From Castanea sativa (Eukaryota > Streptophyta > Magnoliopsida > Fagales > Fagaceae), in contig NC_134024.1 in the NCBI RefSeq assembly GCF_040712315.1, positions 28,945,158-29,009,157 on the forward strand: a stretch of 64,000 bases of DNA, given 5' to 3'. The notes under the pieces are model-generated. The model did not search any database. It had not been told where the DNA came from and worked only from the letters and a program-made list of their open reading frames with translations. Shown here in pieces: positions 11,348-23,062 of the stretch. The stretch's first letter is position 1; the number at the start of each line of letters is the position of its first letter. The translations under genes and the position numbers were made by a program.

Positions 11348-12928
11348 TATCCATCAAGGTATGTAAGAAAATTGATTGGGCCCCCCCAATATTGGACATC
11401 CGGCCCCCCCATATCCCCACTATTTCTCCCAGCTTAATTTTAGGCCTTTATTCTCCCAGGCTTCCACCTTTAGTTTTAGGCCTCTCATACTCCAAATAAA
11501 ACAAAAAGCAAGCTGGCCCACTCCACTTAATCCAAACACAAAACAACAAAATTTCACCTTCTCCATCTCAAAAACCCACCCACGGAATCCCTTAACTTAT
11601 GTAGTCCCAAAATATTTTTTTTTTTTTTTTTGTCTTCTGTGATACACTTCCCCTTGGCACCGCCTACTAGCCCTCGAAACTCATCAGTCATCTAGTCCCC
11701 AAAAAAAAAAAAAAATCCTGACCAATTTTTTCTTTCTTCTTGTTTTCTAAAACAAATCACTTAGCATATTTTATTGTCAAATTTCAGGATTTGGAACTTG
11801 GTGACTGCTTGGTGAGTTTTCTTCTCTTATTTAAGCACTAAACCTTCATCTCTTTTCAATGTCTTTTTTTGATTTTATCAACTATCTACACCTAAATATG
11901 CACATGCTCTTTATATTTTCATAGATTTTTAGAGAAATATACGATTGAAGCCATGTGGATGGAGATTGTTTGTGATGAGTCTTGAAGGGAAGAATATCTA
12001 CAGTTGTAGGCAATAGGCATTGCCACACCACACGGCCCACACCCATTTTTGCACTTTGTGATTCTGTGAAGACAAAGTTTCTAAGGTAAAATTGTTTTGA
12101 TTTATTACCTATTTTTGATTAGTTGGATATCATGCGGCTGTGGGTGTTGTTAAATTGTTTGGTTTATGTTGTGTACCAATACTTGTGTGTTTAATTTTTG
12201 TTTTTGTTTGAGGGGTTATTATTAATTAAAGTTGTATTAATAAAATAAAAATACAGGAAAATTTTAATAATAGGAATGATGATGATTGATGGGTTGACTG
12301 TTTAAATTATAGTGAAAATTTTGTTTTTTCTTGAGTATGAATAACATCCATATAACTAAGTAAAAATTTCTAATTAAAATTTTATTTTTTAAAGTTCTTT
12401 TCAGGTTAATTTTTGAGTCATATTCCTAAAGTTAAAAGAATTATGAGCAAACAAAAAACAATTTATGCATTCTTTAAGAAAAAAAATGTTAGCAATTCAG
12501 AAATTAGGACACCTGCGGCTGTAGAAACAAATGTTGATACTTCAATGCCTAATGAACACCCCTCCAAATGTTCAAGAATTCAATCTGAAGAGATAGATCG
12601 TGATCCAGGATCACATAAACAAATATGAATTCCCTATCAACAAATAAGATGAAATACAACGAGCTTATCTCAAAGAAGGTCCATATGAACCTAAAAATAT
12701 AGACTATCCATACAATGATGACAGGCATGATTTTGATGTAAAATGGTTTTTTTTTTTTGTGGATATTTTTGCATATATCTATAGTGAATTAGACAATTTT
12801 TGTATGTTCATTAATGTTTAAGATATATCAAAATTGAAATTTCATATTCAATAGACTTATGATTTATGTTTTTTATATCAATACTTCAAATCGGCCCCCC
12901 CATGTAAAAATTCCTAGCTACGCCCCTG
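11272..12928 (+). mobile_element. Non-autonomous hAT element 1 (ZMYM1-like transposase family)
   Basis: The termini are TAGGGGCGGAGCCA and the inverse ending CTACGCCCCTG. A perfect 8-bp target duplication CACGTGAG flanks it at 11264-11271 and 12929-12936, the hallmark of hAT insertion. It is 1,657 bp long and lies inside an LTR in intron 3 of NRAMP copy A. It keeps only the beginning of a transposase reading frame. An inverted sister copy sits at 16029-17674. Confidence 0.9.
12413..12720 (+). pseudogene. N-terminal remnant of hAT transposase (TTF/ZMYM1-like)
   Basis: The frame begins near 12413, contains KQKTIYAFFKKK and a serine/threonine-rich linker, and reaches RDPG. Homologous text then continues in broken form (a GPY...DYPYND-like stretch) before the element ends. 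This resembles the extreme N-terminus of plant zinc-finger MYM-type 1-like hAT transposases, ahead of the TTF zinc finger. The catalytic and dimerisation domains are absent. Confidence 0.65.
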
Positions 12929-14259
12929 CACGTGAGAAGCACATGCTAGAAGCTGAAGTGTCGTGCTAGCCTGGAGGTGTTCGAGACTGTCTCGCGGTTA
13001 AGGCCTTCCCGCGAGACACCCGCGAAACTCTCGTTTGGGGAATTTTTAAGTGTGATTTTCTTACCCTTCATCCACACTATATATACCCTCATTATCCACA
13101 AACGTGTAAGGAGGCTATTCAGAGAGAAAAACCGTAGATAGGTTTTCAACAACACACACACCCATCTTTTAGAGAGAGAACTACTCATCCTTAGAGAAAA
13201 ATCATTGTAGCCTCTTCTCCTTCCCTCTCCCATTGCCATACCTTGAGAGGAGATTTGTACTCAAACACAATCCACACCTTTTCAAAGTGTAGAGAGTGTT
13301 TTGGAACTTGAGAAGCTTTGGGGATTTGCCAAAAGAAGCCGGTGAGGCTTGGCGGATGCAATCGGGCATATTGCGGGATCTGGAAAGCTAGAGAAGACAT
13401 GACTCTGTGAAGTCCGTTGGTAGCAGGAGCTTAGAAGGCTCAAGTACATTGGGTAGAGTAGGCTTGGAGGGTCTTTTGTTATTCGTGTACTCCAACTTTA
13501 TTCTCTAGTGGATCGATTACCACTTGGAGAGCGGCGGAGAGGTTTTTCGCCGAGTTCTTCAGTTTCCTATTCGATAACACATCGCGGTGTTATCTTGTAT
13601 TTGTATCTTTCTTCCCTTGATCTTGTGCTTTACTTTTATTTTATTTTTATCCATGTTTATGCACTAGAGTAGTATCGGTTGTTTGCGCTTCATTTACTCT
13701 TGTTTCCGCACTTAGATAAGTTAGAGTAAAAGCAATCTAGCCGTAATATTTTATTTTGAGGTCTAAACAGCTCTTGTGTTTTTTAACACAAATCAAAGCT
13801 TTCAAATATAACTTGCAATATTGTTGATACTCATTTTTGTAAAAATCCTACAAACTCAATGCAAGTTAAGCACAATTTATTTTTGGGTCCAATTCATGTA
13901 TTTTATCTTATTTTATTCTCTTTTTCATGGCATGGCCTAAGGGTGTGGTTTGGTTGGTGTGGGTAGACTTTTTGCATGAGCCCAAAACATAGGTCATGCT
14001 ATGTAGGATGGATATGTTTGCATGACCTAGTACTCATGGAGAATGTCATGTCAAAAAATTTCAACCAAATGGAGACTTATATTTCCTGCTTTATGTGTCT
14101 AAAATCTTTAGACAAACCTTCTTTAGCCCTAAGAACAAGCTAACTTCTTAGGCCACTTAGTCCCATGGGGTTGAATTGGCTAGAGAAGAGCACTCAATCC
14201 CAATTGATCAAGCTTTTCCCCTTTTGATGTAAAAAACAAGCCAACTCTTTATCTAAACA

Positions 14260-15289
14260 AAAGTAATCTGAGTACAAACATCAAAATAGTACCAAAGAGG
14301 TCCATGGCCTCATCCATTATACATAGACAAGTCCTTAAGGACATCCCAAGCTTGTTATAAACCAACTAGCCACGTTTTACCTACAAAAGCTCTAACTTTA
14401 GAGCAAAAGCTCATAAACAGAAGCATAAGAGCCACATTCTGAGGTCTTGGAGTGAAAATAATGGCACAATCGATTCTTCCCTTTCTCCCTCACCAACTTT
14501 CTCAAATTTTTCTTCTTGTTTTATGTGAAGAAAAGTTTCAAATTTATGTATTTCGCATATTTTTTCATTTTTTTTGTTGTCTAGCACCTTGGACTTGTTC
14601 TTGTAATGCACCAATAGCATCTATTTAACCAATATTGGAATTTTAGACTTGAAGTGCATTTGGCATGAATTATTTTTGCCAACTTATTTTATTATTCAGC
14701 TTATTTTTACTACTATTTATGGGCCCCACTACACTTTTTGGTACTATTCATGGGTCCTACTGTACTATTTCAGCTAACTTTTACCTCTATCTACAGTACT
14801 TTTTGCAAAAAAATTTCAATTTCAGCAAAATAAGCGAATTCCAAACAGACCCTTGATGTCCTCCATTTTATTTCATTTTCTAAGAACCAAAGGGAATCGC
14901 CTATTCAAAAATCATCCCCAACAAATGTTAATGTATTTCTTGGGTGCATTCATGCATATGAATTTTTTTTTTTTTCCTTTTGTTACTTTTAGTTTCAATT
15001 ATTGTTAAAGCACTAAATAGAGTTGAGAAGTAATGTCATATTCTAAATAAATTGTTTCTTATATAAAATCATTTTACATGAAAAATAAATGCATTTCCTA
15101 TAAATTAATAAATGAATTTAAATACAATTACCCCCATTAACATATGAGAATGAATTAATACTTTGATATAAATACAAAGTTTTGATGAGATGAAAATTTA
15201 AATAAAATGTATTTCATTTTCTATCAAAGATGTACGACTCATGGCACAAATTTAAAGTACTGTAACTTACTTAGGTTCATATTTTTAGA
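14260..15289. other. Rest of intron 3 of copy A, with extra inserted sequence
   Basis: From about 14925 onward this aligns with intron 3 of copy B (phrase TAGTTTCAATT and flanks). The part from 14265 to 14925 has no counterpart in copy B and includes the MITE listed at 14650. Confidence 0.5.
14650..14862. mobile_element. MITE-like fold-back element
   Basis: The ends are imperfect inverse complements: GTGCATTTGGCATGAATTA at the left and AATTCCAAACAGACCCTT at the right. The interior carries repeated short ACTATT..GGGTCC/GGGCCC blocks. This end pattern is typical of a very common plant MITE type. Exact ends and target duplication are unclear. Confidence 0.55.
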
Positions 15290-16028
15290 TGAAAATATAC
15301 TTCTGACCTTTAAAGTTTGAGACTATCTTCATTTTGGCAATTTCTGTCTTATAAATTCATTTTGGCTCTTCATGTTTGACTTGGTTTTTGTATTGGCCCT
15401 CTAAGTTTCAAGTTTTTCATTCAAAACGAAATTTTGAAATGTAAATGACCAAAATAAAAACAACCCAAAACTTTAAAGACAAAAAATATACTGAAACATG
15501 AAGGCCAAAATAATTAGAAATTATTTACAAGAGAAACACTAAGCATGGTCGTGCGATTCTCTATTTTCAGCAACTATGGGTGATACTTATTGTGTTGATC
15601 TTTGCGCTCATAATTCAATCGCTAGCTGCAAATCTTGGTGTAAGCACCGATAAGATGCACAGCAAACAAATTCTAGATAAAAATAGCCAATTGATAAAAG
15701 CTATTATAGTTTCTTCCCCAATATTGTTTCTACTAGTAATTAATCAATCCAAGTATTTGTTTACTGTTTACATATCTCCACAGGAAAACACCTTTCAGAA
15801 TTATGTAAGTTTGAGTACCCAAAAAATATGAAGTATTGCCTATGGTTGCTAGCCGAGATTACTGTCATAGCCGCTGACATACCCGAAGGTAAAACAATAA
15901 AATTGACTTTTTTTTTTTTTAAAATAATAATAATATCTTTACCATTCATGCATGTGGTGGTCTTATTATTCTTTAATTTTCTGTTGGGTCATGTTGAGCC
16001 TAATTTGTGTTTTAATCTAGTTTGTGAC

Positions 16029-17674
16029 CAGGGGCATAGTCAGGAATTTTACATGGGGGGCCAATTCTAAGTATTGATATAAAAAACATAAATCATAAGA
16101 CTATTAAATATGAAATTTCAATTTTGATATATCTTAAACATAAATGAACATACAAAAATTATCTAGTTCACTATAGACATATACAAAAATATCCACACAA
16201 AAAAAATATTTCACATCAAAATCATGCATGACGACGATGAGTATCATCGTTGTATGGATAGTCTATATTTTTAGGTTGATATGGACCTTCTTTGAGATAA
16301 GCTCGTCGGATTTCATCTTATTTGTTGATAAGGAATTCACATATTTGTTTACGTGATTCTCGATCATGATCTATCTCTTCAGATTAAATTCTTGAACATT
16401 TGGAAGGGTGTTCATTAGGCATTGAAGTATCAACATTTGTTTCTACAACCACAGCCACAGCCACAGGTGTCCTAATTTCTGAATTGCTAACATCTTTTTT
16501 CTTAAAGAATGCATCAATTATTTTTTGTTTGCTCATAATTCTTTTAGCTTTAAGAATATAACTCAAACATTAACTTGAAAAGAACTTTAAAAATAAAATT
16601 TTAATTAGAAATTTTTACTTAATTATATGGATGTTATTCATACTCAAGAAAAAACAAAATTTCCACTATAATTTAAACAGTCAACCCATCAATCATCATC
16701 ATTCCTATTATAAAAATTTTCCTATATTTTAATTTTTTTTAATACGACTTTAATTAATAATAACCCCTTAGACAAAATCAAAAATTAAACACACAAGTAT
16801 TGTTACACAACATAAACCAAACAATTTAACAACATCCACAACCACATGATATCCAATTAATCAAAAATAGGTAATAAATCAAAACAATTTTACCTTAGAA
16901 ACTTTGTCTTCACAGAATCACAAAGTGCAAAAATGGGTGTGGGCCATGTGGTGTGGCAATGCCTATTGCCTACAACTGTTGATATTCTTCCCTTCAAGAC
17001 TCATCACAAACAATCTCCCTCCCCATGGCAATGCCTATAAAGAGCATGTGAATATTTAGGTGTAGATAGTTGAGAAAATCAAAAAAAGACATTGAAAAGA
17101 GATGAAAGTCTAGTGCTTAAATAAGAGAAGAAAACTCACTAGGCAGTCACCAAGTTCCAAATTCTGAAATTTGACAATGAAATATGTTGAGAAATTTGTT
17201 TTAGAAAGCAAGAAGAAAGAAAAAATTGGTCAGGATTTTTTTTTTTTTTTTTTTTTTTTCGGACTGGAGGACTGATGAGTTTTGGGGGCTGGTAGGCGAT
17301 TCCAGTGGGAAGTTTATCATAGAAGACAAAAAAAAAAAAAAAAAATAAGAAGTAACAGGACTAAGGGATTCCGTGGTTAGGTTTTTGAGATGGAAGAAGT
17401 AAAATTTTGTTGTTAAATGTAAGTGGAATGGGCCAGCTTGCTTTTTGTTTTATTTGGAGTATGAGAGGCCTAAAACTAAAGGTGGAAGCCTGGGAGAATA
17501 AAGCCCTAAAACTAAAGCTGGGAGAAGTAGTGGGGATATGGGGGGGGGGGGGGTTGGATGTCCAATATTGGGGGGCCCAATCAATTTTCTTTCATACTCT
17601 GATGGATTTCTTTTTCTTTTTCTTTTTTGCAGGGGCCACGGCCCCCCCCAAGGGACAACGTGGCTCCGCCCCTG
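16029..17674 (-). mobile_element. Non-autonomous hAT element 2, inverted copy of element 1
   Basis: The ends are CAGGGGCATAGTCAGGA and GGCTCCGCCCCTG, with a perfect 8-bp target duplication TTTGTGAC at 16021-16028 and 17675-17682. The sequence is the reverse complement of element 1 along its full length, including the transposase remnant. The paralogous site in copy C (33821-33828) shows a single uninterrupted TTTGTGAC, an empty site that confirms both boundaries. Confidence 0.95.
16240..16566 (-). pseudogene. N-terminal remnant of hAT transposase (second copy)
   Basis: This is the minus-strand counterpart of 12413-12720. It contains KQKIIDAFFKKK and the EHPSKCSRI phrase, then degenerate sequence toward 16240. 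A small expansion in an alanine/valine-rich stretch distinguishes it from the first copy. No catalytic domain is present. Confidence 0.65.
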
Positions 17675-18299
17675 TTTGTGACCCAACCCAACATGAACGC
17701 ATGACAATTTTAAAAAGGAGAAGGTTCCATTTAACAAAATCTTGGCCAAGTAGGAAAAGCAGGAAATAGTGCTCTGAGGCTTAGTCCATGGCTGCCCCTA
17801 GGAAACAAAAATTTCCCAATTTTAGCCCGTTTAGTATTTGCAATTTAGGTATTTATTTGTTACTTCATTTTAGGGTTTTAATGTATTAATGACTACTTCT
17901 TCTGTAATTTCTCTCTGATAGAGTAAACACACAGCAATTTTGTGGTCATAGGAAAATTACCAAACCAAGTAAATTTCTTTGGTCATACAATTGCTTTTAT
18001 TTGTTATTTTTCTTCTATTTTTTGTCGCTCACAAATTTGGATATAGGTTGAATTCCCAACACTTTCCTCAACTATTTCTCATTGTTCATATTCAAATTAA
18101 GAGAAGAATAACACAGCAAATAAACAAGACAATATAGACAACATCATTAATAAATAACTTTCTAATTTTTATATATATATTTGTGGTAGTGATTGAGACA
18201 GCCTTTGAACTAAATGTATTGTTTCACATGCAAGTCTGGTCTGGAGTTCTCCTCACTGGTTTAAGCACTCTCTTACTTCTTGGCCTGCAAAGATACGGG

Positions 18300-18703
18300 G
18301 TAATTTATTCATTATTTAAACTTTCTACGGCATAATTTAAGAATCTTTTCTGCTTCATTACTTGTGTATGAAATTTGGGTGGTTAATTTTTATGCTCTAC
18401 TATATGTCCACATACTTTGTATACTATATTTATGCCAACTATCCATTATCTACGTATGTTTTTGTCTAGCTGTTATTGTTCTCCTTTTTTATTCTTTTTT
18501 AATAAATTCAGTCTAATATTCTTATGGCCAACTATCAACTACTACGTAAGTTTTTGGCCATTCTTTTATTATTTTTTTAAAGAAATGTGTATAATATTTT
18601 TATGCTCAACTATCTACTTATGCCATTCAAAAACAAAAAGAAAAAACTACGTAAGTTGTGTGATGTATAGTTACATTTTATTTCATAGTTTGTGACCTGT
18701 AAG
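18300..18703. other. Start of intron 6 of copy A
   Basis: Aligns closely with 34444-34854 in copy C and more distantly with 27066-27480 in copy B. It shows repeated ATTTTTATG-type pieces with no coding potential. Confidence 0.6.
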
Positions 18704-19252
18704 CAAGGAAGTCAATACCATAGTGGAGGCTGTATCAGTTTGGCCACCGGTACGATATATTTCGGATACCAATCAATACCGGTGTAATGTTCCGGGTTTA
18801 CTGCTATTTTATATATTTAATACACACACACACACACAAAATCTCTATTTACCATAAAAAATTACCTCAAAAATCTCTGTTTACCATAAAACATTACTTC
18901 AATTGTTCATTGTATACAAAGAAAAAAAAAACACAATATAAAAAAAAAAAAAAAACTTAATTGTTCATTGTATACAAAGAAAACAAATAATATTAGCTGT
19001 GTTTATGGTGCGGCTTGGGTAGTATTTAGGGTTAGATTAGGACTTGAAATTACTATCTCGCCCTTAAAAAACTGCCACAATTACCAAAAAAAAAAAAGCA
19101 TTTTGTATGGCCGGTATGGTATTCATTTACTGGCCGGAATTCGCCGGTATGCGGCCGGTACGGCAGGTATTTTTTCCGGTACGAAATAAGAGTGTACCTG
19201 TACCGGTGCACTGGCCGGTACGAGCCGGTACGATACAGTATCAGTAACACTG
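18704..19252. mobile_element. hAT-like MITE rich in CCGGTA motifs
   Basis: A perfect 8-bp duplication CCTGTAAG flanks the element at 18696-18703 and 19253-19260. The ends CAAGGAAGTCAATACC and the inverse of CAGTGTTACTGATAC form weak terminal inverted repeats, and the interior repeats CCGGTA(C) many times. Copy C has one CCTGTAAG at the same place (34847-34854), a clean empty site. It is 549 bp with no coding capacity. Confidence 0.85.
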
Positions 19253-19532
19253 CCTGTAAGTAATTGGATTCATATAAACAATGGGAAAGGAGGGGTATTG
19301 ACTCGATCGTAGGCTTTTGGATCCAATCACACTACAAATTTTCTATCTATTTTATTTTTTTCTCCAATAGTGATAGTTTGATAATTTTATAAAGTTAAAA
19401 ATCTTAAAATTGAATATAGTATAACCTCTGTGACTATCAAATGCAAGTCAAAACAATTCACACTAATTGAATCGAACGAAACACCTTCATTCACTGAAGT
19501 TGTTAATTAATAATTAATATATATATATATAT

Positions 19533-20829
19533 GGGTCTGGTTAATGTGTGCCCTTAGAGCATTTACAGCAGTGTAGCTAAATAGCTATATAGCTATTTTA
19601 GCTACACCAAAACACAAAAAAGATGGTTGTAATAGTGGAGCTAAAGCTAAAAATTTTAGCTTCTCAGCTATAGTGCATAGCTAAAGATAGCTGTGCACTG
19701 TAGCTCAAAGGTAAAAAAAAAGAAAAAACTATTTTATGTTGTGTTTACACTAATCAGAATATTTTAATATTATTTTTTCTTTTCTTTTCTTCTCTCCTCT
19801 TTTCCATTTCTGCCCGTTGCTCCTCTCTACTCAGTCCTCACCCTCTTCATTTTTGCCCGTTGCCACCGACCAAGCCCATGCCTAGCGCCGACCACTCTAT
19901 CTCGCATTTTCTTTCTCTATTGATGAAATTTTTGGGGGTATTTTGTTTACAGTGTTTTCCAATGTGGCTATTGTGGGGGCGGCAATGAAGATAGAGTGAA
20001 AGGGAAAGAAAGACAAAGCTGAAGTAGAAAAACAAAAATGCAAGTGAAGATAGAGTGAAGATAAGAAAGTATATGTGTGTGGAGGAGATAAGAGGAGTAT
20101 ACATGTGTGGAGGAGAAAAACAAAGAGAAAAGAAGAAAGAAAAAAACAAGAAAAGAAAGAAATGTGTATTTGGATGAAACCAAATAAGATAATGGGAAAT
20201 ATAAAATAAATAATAATAAGAATTTAAAATTAAGAAATGTTACCATAATATTTTTGCAATAAATTTTAAGTGGTAGGTTATTACTATCTAATATTGGTGA
20301 GAAAAACATAATTTTTTTGATGGTGGCAATGGTGGTAGTTACAATGGTGGTGGCAGTGGCTGTGATTGTTGTTTATTGTAGAGAATATATTATTTTATCA
20401 TGTGACGGCGGAGGCGGTGACATTGGTGGTGGAAGAGTCGGTGGCGGCGGCGGTAGTAGCAGCGATAGCGGTTGCAGGTGGTTGTGATTGTTGTTTATTG
20501 TAGTTGATATATTATTTTATTGTAGTGGATATATTATTTTATTGTGATGTTTATATTATTTTATTGTGTTAAAAGCTAAAATAGATCCACTGCTGTAGCA
20601 TGTGACTAGGTAAAATACATAAAGTAACTTTTTGTGATGCCAAATAGCTAAATTTTTAGCTCCACTATTGTGGATGCTTTTAGAGCACACATTAACCATC
20701 TATTTTGGGAAAAATTTTATGAAGAATTAAAAAAAGTTGTCAAAAAAGTTAATTACTTTTTTATTTTTCCATTAAAAGTTTTTTAAAATGGTTTACTAAT
20801 GAATGCCCTAAGGGCACACGATAGTAAAT

Positions 20830-20832
<3 letters not shown>
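19533..20832. mobile_element. Outer MITE in intron 6 of copy A, split by a Harbinger-type MITE
   Basis: The ends GGGTCTGGTTAATGTGTGCC and the inverse ending CACGATAGTAAATCCC match the complete small element at 7286-7493. About 1.1 kb of another MITE lies inside. Copy B lacks the element at the equivalent site (near 27900). The AT-rich flanks hide any target duplication. Confidence 0.65.
19557..20679. mobile_element. PIF/Harbinger-like MITE (TTA target site)
   Basis: The ends read GAGCATTTACAGCAGT and the inverse ending ACTATTGTGGATGCTT, with TTA on both sides (19554-19556, 20680-20682). GAGCAT ends with a 3-bp TTA duplication are characteristic of Tourist/PIF-Harbinger MITEs. Subterminal TAGCTA-rich arms fold back. 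The centre has GGTGGCGG-like trinucleotide tracts and pyrimidine-rich stretches but no transposase. Confidence 0.8.
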
Positions 20833-20860
<28 letters not shown>

Positions 20861-20873
<13 letters not shown>

Positions 20874-21110
20874 GTATGTATGCATGTATGCATTTTACTG
20901 TTTGTTTGAAAAGGCAATTACGTGGACTTTATTATTATTTTTTCCCTCTTTATTCGTGTGGATTGCATCATTGTTTAAGTGTGTGTATATATATGTATGT
21001 ATGTATGCATGCATGTATGCATTTTACTGTTTTTTTGAAAAGACAATTACGTGGACTTTATTATTATTTTTTCCGTCTTTATTCATGTGGATTGCATCAT
21101 TGTTTAAGTA
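20861..21110. repeat. Tandem duplication of about 125 bp with (GTAT)n starts
   Basis: Two near-identical units (20861-20983 and 20984-21110) each begin with GTAT/GCAT tetranucleotides and continue GCATTTTACTG...GTGGATTGCATCATTG. Copies B, C and D hold a single unit, so the duplication is private to copy A. Confidence 0.85.
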
Positions 21111-21264
21111 AGTCTAATTATCTCTCAAAAAATTAATATAAAAAGAGAAGCAGGTACTAGTTTATTTTAATTTGCTTCTCCCCAATTCTTGATGACAAAG
21201 TCAAACAATTAACCACCGGACCCATAGGTCGGGATGGTACCTCCCCCATGCAGTAAATTAAAAC

Positions 21265-21756
21265 GTGCCATGGGCTTTACTGGCTAGCATTCCTACTGGG
21301 CCAGCCCATTCCGTGTCATGGGCTTCCTCGGCCCATTTCATTCCTTGATCTTCCTTGGCCCATTTCATTCTTCCTTACCTCTTTCACTCCCACGGGTTTT
21401 TGCTAAATCCTTTGGGCTTCCCGATTACCACATCCTTACCTTTCAGGCTTATTGACCTTTATGTCAACCCTATGAATTTACTAATTCCTTTCTTGGGCTT
21501 TCCCAACCCATTTTACTTTTTCTCCATCTCTTATAATTTCCATGGAGGTTTACTACTTCATTCTTTGGGTTTCCTTGGCCCATTTGCTTTCTTCCTGGTC
21601 ACTTATTATTTTTGTGGGCTTGTTGGTCATTATTCCTACCATTCTGGCTTGATGGTCTTTACTTTACTATTTTCTTTCCCCATCTTTTTTATATTGTTGG
21701 GCTTCTTCTACCATTGGACCCTTTTGTCAAAAGTGGGCATCAACAAAAGTCTCTAG
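21265..21756 (+). mobile_element. Probable LTR-derived fragment with repeated GGGCTT/GGCCCATT phrases
   Basis: Beyond the end of homology with copy C, a roughly 490-bp stretch repeats TGGGCTT and GGCCCATTT. It ends GTGGGCATCAACA, a common ending of plant LTRs. It contains a 133-codon open frame of hydrophobic, low-complexity composition that I do not regard as a gene. Left end and family are uncertain. Confidence 0.4.
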
Positions 21757-23015
21757 TAATTAAATAAGAGATCTGGGATTTAATCATTGCCTATACTAAA
21801 AACTTATTTGACTTGGTCTAATGATAAAGAACACAATTATTAGAAGCAGATGTTGTAAATTGCGAATTCTAAAAAAAAAAAAAAGATAAAAGTTAAATAA
21901 AATAAATAGATAATTTACGTTGGATCCGCAAATAGTGGGAAAAAAAATAAGTAACTTATGCAGGACTTTCAAATAGTAAAAAAAAATTAAATTAAATAAC
22001 AATGTAGCTTGTAAGTACTTCCCAAACTCTTATTTTAACCAAAAAGTACCTCCCAAACGGGCACGAAGAATAATAACATGATTGTCTCCTTTCATGCTAA
22101 ATATCATAGCCTAAACTCTTGATGTTGATGTTATTCAAAGGTTAAACTAATAAGAGAAGAATTTATTCCGATAATGGACGGTGATTCATCAATAATAAGC
22201 AATTCATGAGGTGGATTCTTGCTTTCCTCCCCCTTTTTTTTTTCTCGGCTCAATTGGAATCTTAAACAAGATTATTAATAAAAATTATTATACTTATTCA
22301 ATTTCATTAATAAACATATTATTTAGAGTCAAGACAAGACATAAAAAAAAATTAAAAAATGGGAAAGCTGAAAAAGGTAAGAGTGAGATATTAGAAAGTG
22401 AAGTCGGGCTCACGTGAGAGTGCTTTTAAAAGTAAAGATGAAACTACTTGGAAGCTTCGTACTCTTTCGTAACTTCCTGTATACTTTTTATTTCCAAAAA
22501 TACCATATTTGAATATATTTTTTTAGGTCAAAATGCAAATTGAATCTTTTAACTTTAACTGAAATTTATTTTAGTTCTTTAACTCTACTTTTTTTTTTAA
22601 TTGAGTTTTCTAAGTTTCAAATTTACTAAATTCAAGAATTTTCATCCAATTCTATTAAAAATTTGTTGTTTAGTATGCAATTAACTAATAGAAAAAAAAA
22701 ATTTCACATAAAAAATCTATAAAATATTTTTATTAATTTTATAGAATGTTTTCATGTGAGAAAAATATTTTTTAAAGAAATTAGACAAAAAGACTGACTT
22801 GAATAAATTTAAAATTTAAAGGGCTCAATTAAACAAAAGTAAACTTAAAGAACTTAAATGAATTTTAGTTAAAATAAGAGGGTGCAAGTTGCATTTTAGC
22901 CTAATTTTTTAAGTAACTAATCTCATCACTCTATATAAAGATTTATTTATAAACATTAAATTAAATCAATTAATATAAATCAACTAGCTTATAATAGAAA
23001 TAAGTAATATATATG

Positions 23016-23019
<4 letters not shown>
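21757..23019. other. AT-rich spacer
   Basis: About 1.3 kb of AT-rich sequence with no recognisable gene, RNA or bounded element. Confidence 0.4.

Positions 23020-23049
<30 letters not shown>
23020..23049. repeat. (AC)n microsatellite followed by (AT)n
   Basis: Fifteen AC units run directly into a short AT run. This is a simple sequence repeat with no further role visible. Confidence 0.95.
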
Positions 23050-23061
<12 letters not shown>

Positions 23062-23062
23062 G

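Larger units (their letters stand above)
11072..14259 (+). mobile_element. Solo LTR (copia type) in intron 3 of copy A, interrupted by a hAT element
   Basis: Large parts match the 3' LTR at 53452-55416: the ATGACAAAAAGT phrase near the start, the GAGAGAAAAACC block, CTTCTCCTTCCCTCTCCCAT, and the TTTTTCGCCGAGTTCTTCAG phrase near 13543. The proposed ends are TG at 11072 and CA at 14259, with a possible 5-bp target duplication AAAGT on both sides (11067-11071, 14260-14264). Minus the hAT insertion the LTR would be about 1.5 kb. No coding sequence accompanies it, hence a solo LTR. The right end is the less certain one; the last clear homology is near 13800. Confidence 0.55.
10376..18299 (+). pseudogene. 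NRAMP copy A, exons 1-6 only
   Basis: Exons read from splice sites and homology to copy B: 10376-10531, 10650-10728, 10821-10861, 15571-15649, 15784-15888, 18190-18299; lengths equal copy B except exon 1 (52 against 57 codons). The metal-binding DPGN motif is present at the end of exon 2. Defects: a TAG in exon 1 after the TWG tripeptide, in a short frameshifted stretch; KSR in place of KPG at the start of exon 2; the exon-4 donor is AT (15650-15651) where copies B and C have GT; exon 6 carries several changes. Exons 7-13 are absent: the sequence continues as intron 6 and then unrelated repeats. Intron 3 is swollen by an LTR with a nested hAT element and intron 5 by a second hAT element. It cannot make a transporter. 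Confidence 0.88.

Noticed and set aside
12413..12628. A complete small zinc-finger gene
   Set aside because: It is only the N-terminal piece of a hAT transposase, repeated in inverted form at 16240-16566 and bounded by the element's target duplications.
21355..21756. 133-codon hydrophobic open frame that could suggest a membrane protein
   Set aside because: Composition follows repeated GGGCTT/GGCCCATT nucleotide phrases, there is no family resemblance, and the flanks look LTR-like.
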